The position numbers and the translations under genes are program-made. The notes beneath the pieces were generated by a model. The model did not search any database, was not told where the DNA came from, and saw only the letters and a list, made by a program, of their open reading frames with translations. DNA of 40,093 nucleotides, taken from positions 1 to 40,093 of IMG/VR virus record IMGVR_UViG_3300028573_000031, one strand, 5' to 3'. Positions 35,967-40,093 of this stretch are shown piece after piece; the first letter of the stretch is position 1, and each line of letters opens with the position of its first letter. This stretch comes from a virus.

Positions 35967-36075
35967 AGAATTTATATATATATATTCTATATCAATTTTT
36001 TCTTTTTTTTTACTTTGTTTAATTGTTTGTGTTATAAATTTAACTATTGATTTTATTTGCGGTAAAATAAAATGA
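35953..36075 (+). CDS. 40-aa single-span membrane peptide
   Basis: ATG at 35953 reads 40 residues to a TGA that overlaps the TerL start (ATGA). About 24 consecutive residues are hydrophobic (ISIFSFFLLCLIVCVIN), flanked by EVIKE and CGKIK. That is one membrane helix. Coupling to terL suggests it is translated. A holin-like or regulatory peptide is possible, but nothing specific supports it. Confidence 0.5.
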   Translation: MEVIKEFIYIYSISIFSFFLLCLIVCVINLTIDFICGKIK

Positions 36076-37607
36076 TTATTCAACATGATGATTACATCCC
36101 TACCCAAGAGCAGCTTAATGACAAGCTTTGGCGACTCACCCATCTTTATTACATCACAAACAAATCTGGTGAAGAGGTTCTATTCAATCTTAATTGGGCA
36201 CAAAAGGAATTATATCATAGAGAGTGGCACCAAATGCTCGTGCTTAAGGCGCGTCAACTAGGAGTGACTACATATTTCGTAATAAACTTCTTGGATGAGT
36301 GCTTTTGGTATAATAATACTGCTTCGGGTATAATAGCCCATAGAAAAGAGGATGCAGAGCAAATTTTTAAACAAAAGGTAAAATACGCATATGACAGAAT
36401 GCCCAAATGGACGAGAGCTTTCAACAGTGCCACTAACGATCGAGCTGGTGAATTGGTTTTCGCAAATGGATCTAGTTATCGAGTTAGTACAGGATTCAGG
36501 AGTGGAACGTATCAACGGCTGTTGGTTTCTGAATTTGGAAAGATATGTGCAAAGTCGCCCGATGTTGCAAAGGAAATTGTTACTGGAAGTCTTAACACTG
36601 TCTCCGCTGATCAAATTATTGCTATCGAATCCACCGCTGAGGGAAGGGAAGGGTACTTCTACGAGTTTAGCAAACAGGCTGAAGCGTTATTGTCGAAAAG
36701 CGAATCCATGCCTGATTTCAGACTGTCCCCAATGCAAATGCGATTTTTCTTCTTCCCTTGGTTCGACGAGCCAGAATATCGCGAATCAAGCGGAGAAATC
36801 ATAGTGAGTAAAGAGACAAACGAATATTTCGATCGAATCGAGCTTGAGCGTCAAAGAAAGATTGACGAAGAGCAGAGAAGATGGTATGAAATGAAGCATC
36901 GGATGCTCGGTGATGCTATGAAGCAAGAGTATCCATCGACACCAAAGGAGGCATTCGAAAGTGCTAATGAAGGTCTTTATTACGGTACTCAATTGGCTAA
37001 ACTTAGTGCTAATGGAAATGTTTGTCGGGTTCCTTACGACGACGCATTGCCGGTTCATAGCGCATGGGACATCGGCCTGGACGATTTTACTGCAATATGG
37101 TGCTTTCAAGTGGGAAGAGGCGGCCAAGTAAATATTATAAACTTTTATGAAAATCTTGATGAAGGGGCGGCACATTATTGTGATTGGCTTAATAAACAAA
37201 AGTACCGTTTTGGACGACATATCTTCCCTCATGACGCGAGAAAAAGAGACACTGGCGTTAAGACGCAGTATATTGACCACGTTATCCCGCTCCTTGACGG
37301 TCGGATCGTTATATTGGACATCAAAGAGTGTGATAAACTTGAAGGGATACAGACTGTACGATCAATGTTGTCCCGTTGCGTCTTTGATGAAGAAAAGACG
37401 ACAAAGGGGTTTAAACATTTAGAAGCGTACAAAAAAGAGTGGAATGATAGACTAGGATGTTATAAAAACACACCTCAACATGATGACGCAAGTCATGCGG
37501 CAGATGCCTTTCGTTACCTTGCGGTGGGATTGAAGGGATTGGAAAGAAAAGACAATGCAAGCTCAGAAAATGATATGAAGGCTATAAATAAATATTTTGG
37601 ATATTGA
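36072..37607 (+). CDS. terminase large subunit (ATPase/nuclease)
   Basis: 511 residues, near the length of P22 gp2. The ATPase part has a Walker A variant KARQLGVTT (59-67), an adenine-side IIAHRKEDAEQIF, and Walker B RLLVSEFGK (149-157) with Glu154. The RNase H-like nuclease has SAWDIGLDDFTA (Asp333), IFPHDARKRDTG and the C-terminal DDASHAADAFRYL. It cuts concatemers and pumps DNA through the portal. It starts in an ATGA overlap with the small membrane peptide, and the methyltransferase follows after 6 nt. Confidence 0.9.
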   Translation: MIIQHDDYIPTQEQLNDKLWRLTHLYYITNKSGEEVLFNLNWAQKELYHREWHQMLVLKARQLGVTTYFVINFLDECFWYNNTASGIIAHRKEDAEQIFKQKVKYAYDRMPKWTRAFNSATNDRAGELVFANGSSYRVSTGFRSGTYQRLLVSEFGKICAKSPDVAKEIVTGSLNTVSADQIIAIESTAEGREGYFYEFSKQAEALLSKSESMPDFRLSPMQMRFFFFPWFDEPEYRESSGEIIVSKETNEYFDRIELERQRKIDEEQRRWYEMKHRMLGDAMKQEYPSTPKEAFESANEGLYYGTQLAKLSANGNVCRVPYDDALPVHSAWDIGLDDFTAIWCFQVGRGGQVNIINFYENLDEGAAHYCDWLNKQKYRFGRHIFPHDARKRDTGVKTQYIDHVIPLLDGRIVILDIKECDKLEGIQTVRSMLSRCVFDEEKTTKGFKHLEAYKKEWNDRLGCYKNTPQHDDASHAADAFRYLAVGLKGLERKDNASSENDMKAINKYFGY

Positions 37608-37613
37608 GAACGG

Positions 37614-38444
37614 ATGTTAAATGGCTTGGATTTATTTAGCGGAATCGGTGGAATCAGTCTCGCCCTTAGAGATTACGTTAGACCCATCGCCTATTGCGAA
37701 ATCGACCCTTATTGTCAAGGAGTATTGTTGTCTAGAATGGCATGTGGGGAATTACAAACCTCTCCAATTTGGGATGACGTGCAAACACTCGGAAAAGACT
37801 CAGGGTCATTTCCTATTAATAGCATCGATATTATCTACGGTGGCTTTCCATGCCAGGATATCAGCATTGCAGGACTTGGAAAAGGCTTGGAAGGAGAGCG
37901 CAGCGGACTGTTTTTCGAGATCATTCGCTTGGCCAAAGAAATCAAGCCCAAGTTCATATTCCTTGAAAACGTCCCGGCAATCTCAACAAGAGGGGGACTT
38001 CAAGTTGTTAATGAATTTACCACGATGGGGTATGATTGTCGATGGTGTACTATATCCGCTGCGTCCGTTGGAGCGCTCCACAAAAGAGATCGTTGGTTCT
38101 TATTGGCCCACCCCGCAATCGAGAGCGCAATCAGATACGCCGAGCGAACGGAGAAGGAATACGCCTTGTCTACATTCCTCTGTACTCTTAGCAACCCCAA
38201 CCGCAAGCCAAGGATCGAAGCCGATACGAGCGCCGAGTCCGAGCAGAGTGAAGGGGAAACACGGCGAGGATTTACAGGACAGTATTGGCCGTTTGAATCC
38301 CGAAAGCATTGGCAAAAGGCTGTCAGTGGAGTTTGTAGAACTTCTGATGGGGTATCGTTCCATGTGGACAGACTTAGAGGACTCGGCAACTCAGTATGTC
38401 CTCAACAAGCGAAAAAAGCGTTCGAAATCTTAATGGGATTATAA
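37614..38444 (+). CDS. C5-cytosine DNA methyltransferase
   Basis: 276 residues. Motif I DLFSGIGG (6-13), motif IV GGFPCQDIS with catalytic Cys80, motif VI LENVP (Glu118), motif VIII-like HKRDRWF (156-162), and motif X LGNSVCPQQA near the end. The target recognition region between about 165 and 240 is short and hydrophilic. It probably methylates phage DNA to escape host restriction; no partner restriction enzyme is nearby. Nearly the whole gene is also open in the +1 frame (next entry). It follows TerL by 6 nt. Confidence 0.88.
   Translation: MLNGLDLFSGIGGISLALRDYVRPIAYCEIDPYCQGVLLSRMACGELQTSPIWDDVQTLGKDSGSFPINSIDIIYGGFPCQDISIAGLGKGLEGERSGLFFEIIRLAKEIKPKFIFLENVPAISTRGGLQVVNEFTTMGYDCRWCTISAASVGALHKRDRWFLLAHPAIESAIRYAERTEKEYALSTFLCTLSNPNRKPRIEADTSAESEQSEGETRRGFTGQYWPFESRKHWQKAVSGVCRTSDGVSFHVDRLRGLGNSVCPQQAKKAFEILMGL
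37621..38433 (+). CDS. overlapping +1-frame protein within the methyltransferase gene
   Basis: 270 residues from ATG 37621, open over almost the entire methyltransferase gene. The sequence is not random: SSYSLKT (111-117), LPRWGMIVDGVLYPL (133-147), GSYWPTP (159-165), LATPTAS (190-196), LNPE (225) and VEFVELLMGYRSMWTDLEDSATQ in two parts at 236-258. The combination SLKT ... PRWGM..G ... WPTP.A ... LNP..VE.LMG...GWTDL is one I recognise from phage proteins annotated as methyltransferase-associated. Its function is unknown. Whether it is translated here, separately or by frameshift, cannot be decided by eye. Confidence 0.5.
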   Translation: MAWIYLAESVESVSPLEITLDPSPIAKSTLIVKEYCCLEWHVGNYKPLQFGMTCKHSEKTQGHFLLIASILSTVAFHARISALQDLEKAWKESAADCFSRSFAWPKKSSPSSYSLKTSRQSQQEGDFKLLMNLPRWGMIVDGVLYPLRPLERSTKEIVGSYWPTPQSRAQSDTPSERRRNTPCLHSSVLLATPTASQGSKPIRAPSPSRVKGKHGEDLQDSIGRLNPESIGKRLSVEFVELLMGYRSMWTDLEDSATQYVLNKRKKRSKS

Positions 38445-38446
38445 AT

Positions 38447-38527
38447 ATGATGGATACTGAAAATGATAGACCTAAATATTGTGGTCATGATGAAAGTAAA
38501 GGTTGGATTACTCCAGGAAGCGTTTAG
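38447..38527 (+). CDS. possible 26-aa ORF
   Basis: ATG at 38447 (a second ATG follows) directly after the methyltransferase stop reads 26 residues (MMDTENDRPKYCGHDESKG...) to TAG. There is no clear ribosome binding site. It may be a tiny coupled gene or a remnant. Confidence 0.28.
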   Translation: MMDTENDRPKYCGHDESKGWITPGSV

Positions 38528-38532
38528 ATATT

Positions 38533-38997
38533 ATGGATAAAGAGCATGAAGAAATATTAGAGGAAATTTTAAAAAGCGCAGAACATTTGGGATGTTTAAA
38601 ATGTGCAATTTGGGACGAGGCTGCCAAAGGATTTGGCAAGAGGGGTATGTGCGAAAAATGTTTCAATGAAAGGTATGATTTAGATTCACAAGACCTGATT
38701 AATGATGGGAAGGTCATTCATAGTGATCAACCAGAAAACAATTTAAATACAGTAATTCCAGAAAAAATAATTAAAAGTTTTGACAGTAAATTATTATCAG
38801 TTCCTACTTCCGATTGTGTTTTGAATTTGTTTGAGTCTTTATCACAAATTCCAAAAAGCCCCGATCAATTAATGAGATTTACTCGTCCTTCGAGGGAAGA
38901 GAGAATCAGGTGGGTTACTGAATATGTAAATAGACTTAAAGCTGATTTGAGAGTAGCATTGGAAGACTTGGAGAAAATTGAAGATGAAGATAAGTAA
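38533..38997 (+). CDS. hypothetical protein with CxxC pairs
   Basis: 154 residues from ATG 38533 (TTG 38503 in frame is an alternative). An acidic helix is followed by CLKC (about 25) and GMCEKCF (about 40), probably one zinc site. Then a linker and a C-terminal helical part (SREERIRWVTEYVNRLKADLRVALEDLEKI) follow. No family recognised. Confidence 0.58.
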   Translation: MDKEHEEILEEILKSAEHLGCLKCAIWDEAAKGFGKRGMCEKCFNERYDLDSQDLINDGKVIHSDQPENNLNTVIPEKIIKSFDSKLLSVPTSDCVLNLFESLSQIPKSPDQLMRFTRPSREERIRWVTEYVNRLKADLRVALEDLEKIEDEDK

Positions 38998-39160
38998 GAA
39001 AAGCCGAAAATATAAGAAACTTATGAAGATAAGATCTAAAAACTCTCTTCGAAAATTTGGCTATGATTATAAAAAATGGGGTCTGATTACCACTATCTAT
39101 GGGAATATGAACCTTAAAGATTTTATAGAATTGGGATTAATTTTGACAGGAAAGGCATGA
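38984..39160 (+). CDS. small basic hypothetical protein
   Basis: 58 residues from ATG 38984 (TTG at 38978 is in frame with a closer GGAG). It is Lys-rich at the N-terminus (ISKKSRKYKKLMKIRSKNSL), then DLKDF-type helix sequence. It overlaps the previous gene by 14 nt. Function unknown. Confidence 0.52.
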   Translation: MKISKKSRKYKKLMKIRSKNSLRKFGYDYKKWGLITTIYGNMNLKDFIELGLILTGKA

Positions 39161-39163
39161 AAA

Positions 39164-39352
39164 ATGAAACAAGTTGAGCTATCGAAAGGAAATGTTCGAA
39201 GAGTCTGTTGGGTGGACGATGGCAATGATGTAAAAGGCGGTCAATGGATTCGTCTAGTTCATGAAGATGAATTTTACAAAGTCGATAAAGTTTACGATAG
39301 ACAAGTAGATAAACAGGACATCCGAAGAAGCTGGAATGTCGGAGGATTATAA
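39164..39352 (+). CDS. small conserved hypothetical protein
   Basis: 62 residues, beta-rich: RRVCWVDDGNDVKGGQWIRL, then FYKVDKVYDRQVDKQDIRRSWNVGGL. The W.V..VY......DI...W.VGGL ending is familiar from phage late clusters, function unknown. The end codons contain the GGAGGA ribosome binding site of the next gene. Confidence 0.62.
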   Translation: MKQVELSKGNVRRVCWVDDGNDVKGGQWIRLVHEDEFYKVDKVYDRQVDKQDIRRSWNVGGL

Positions 39353-39616
39353 TTGAATAAAGAAAAACCCGATACATGCTTTTCTTGTGGAATCAAAAAC
39401 AAAAGAGTAGAAGCTCAAGGGATTTGGTATTGTCCAAATGCTCTATGCCAAGGATGTGGGGGTGCCTGGTTTAGAGCTACTTTGGAAAGTTATAAAGAAT
39501 GCTGTGGAAATGGAAGGCATACAGTTGATGAAGTAGAATGGCTGACAAAAGGGATTATACGTAATAAAGAAAATAAGATTAAAATAACTTATTTTCATAG
39601 GAGTAAAAATGAATAA
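39353..39616 (+). CDS. zinc-ribbon hypothetical protein (TTG start)
   Basis: 87 residues from TTG at 39353, directly after the previous stop, with GGAGGA 6 nt upstream. CFSCGIKN (9), YCPNALCQGCG (26-36) and ECCGNG (49) give at least two Cys pairs. Likely zinc ribbon. It overlaps the next gene by 8 nt. Confidence 0.62.
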   Translation: MNKEKPDTCFSCGIKNKRVEAQGIWYCPNALCQGCGGAWFRATLESYKECCGNGRHTVDEVEWLTKGIIRNKENKIKITYFHRSKNE

Positions 39617-40028
39617 AGAAAAATTAATGATTGAGAAAAATCTAAAAGAAGATTACGTAAACGCACGAAAAAATGAATTTATATATAGACCTCCAGGTGG
39701 GGAGCCTGTTTGTCATCAATCAACGCTAGGTGTCAAATTCTCGAATGAAGTGCGTTTTCTAGACCCTTGGGGATTTATGTTAATAGGCAGGACAAGATGG
39801 CAACGCTTTCTATTTAAACTTAGACATCCGATCGCCTATTCGCACCGATGGCTTTTTAGAACTTATTACAGGGTGAGAAGGTTGTTTATCAATGATCGTT
39901 CACTTAATACTAAGATTGCAAAAGGAAAGCATGACTTTCCAATTAGCAATAAAAGTACTGAACATCCCGATAAAGATTTGCTTGAAAAAATAACGTATGG
40001 ATATGATAATGTTTATTTTGGTGAGTAA
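39609..40028 (+). CDS. hypothetical basic protein
   Basis: 139 residues. The centre is Arg/Trp/Phe-rich (RTRWQRFLFKLRHPIAYSHRWLFRTYYRVRRLF), suggesting nucleic-acid or membrane-surface binding. No family recognised. It begins MNKEK like the preceding gene, which may reflect duplication of the translation start region only. Confidence 0.6.
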   Translation: MNKEKLMIEKNLKEDYVNARKNEFIYRPPGGEPVCHQSTLGVKFSNEVRFLDPWGFMLIGRTRWQRFLFKLRHPIAYSHRWLFRTYYRVRRLFINDRSLNTKIAKGKHDFPISNKSTEHPDKDLLEKITYGYDNVYFGE

Positions 40029-40057
40029 AAAGTTAAATTGAATAAATGGTAATAGTA

Positions 40058-40093
40058 ATGGTTTATAAGAAAATTACATATGAAGAAAGACAA
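40058..40093 (+). CDS. 5' end of an IS30-type HTH gene, cut by window end
   Basis: ATG at 40058 reads MVYKKITYEERQ and runs off the end. This is the typical opening of HTH_38 proteins (Y..LT.EER), which should be followed within about 15 residues by the helix-turn-helix. That helix-turn-helix is found at the left edge of the window (3-281), so both pieces are probably one gene split by the cut. Confidence 0.55.
   Translation, partial: MVYKKITYEERQ

Noticed and set aside
36391-37422. Long alternative frames (both strands) inside the terminase gene
   Set aside because: Terminase motifs fix the true frame. The others lack ribosome binding sites and any familiar motif, unlike the +1 frame of the methyltransferase.
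38000-38389. 129- and 87-residue leftward frames in the methyltransferase region
   Set aside because: Low-complexity antisense products without start signals; explained by two constrained forward frames.

Overview
The window reads as an almost complete genome of an AT-rich, tailed, podovirus-like bacteriophage of about 40 kb. There are no bacterial housekeeping genes. It holds small and large terminase genes, a P22-type portal, a scaffold-like protein, an N4-gp56-type major capsid protein, connector/tail proteins, three putative internal virion (ejection) proteins and a run of fibre/spike genes. No tape measure, tail tube or sheath gene was recognised, which fits a short-tailed virion. The host cannot be named from the sequence. 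The two ends appear to belong together: the last 36 bases begin, and the first 281 bases finish, what looks like one IS30-type helix-turn-helix gene. The window is therefore probably a circularly permuted genome opened inside that gene, with a few bases missing.

Layout. 33.9-40.1 kb continuing (through the end junction) into 1-5.4 kb: rightward packaging/late block with a TerS candidate, small ORFs, a tRNA-like relic without anticodon arm, TerL, a C5 DNA methyltransferase overlapped by a second long reading frame, many small (often Cys-rich) proteins, then the portal. 5.5-6.35 kb: two leftward genes sharing a compact divergent promoter region. 6.5-19.3 kb: scaffold, capsid, head-tail and tail proteins carrying recurring E1-FCCH-like domains, and ejection proteins. 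19.3-20.8 kb: leftward operon of small genes headed by an excisionase-like HTH protein. 20.9-25.7 kb: five fibre/spike-related genes. 25.7-26.8 kb: a short cassette (membrane protein, lipoprotein, small proteins) ending in a strong terminator, sitting where lysis genes often sit.

26.8-29.0 kb: leftward recombination operon (ERF annealing protein plus YqaJ-type exonuclease). It diverges from a Cro/CI-like repressor at 29.15 kb across a region with promoters on both strands and a perfect operator-like palindrome. 29.65-32.26 kb: rightward replication module with a lambda-O-like initiator carrying iterons inside its gene, a DnaC-like helicase loader, a small protein with an SSB-type C-terminal tip, and a RusA-like resolvase. 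No DNA polymerase was seen, so the phage probably recruits the host replisome. A phage GroES-like co-chaperonin follows, then a leftward cluster of small genes that includes a ribbon-helix-helix protein apparently starting at ATT.

No integrase, recognisable endolysin, CRISPR array or insertion sequence was found. Promoters on several transcripts share a TTGACT -35 element with 17-bp spacing.
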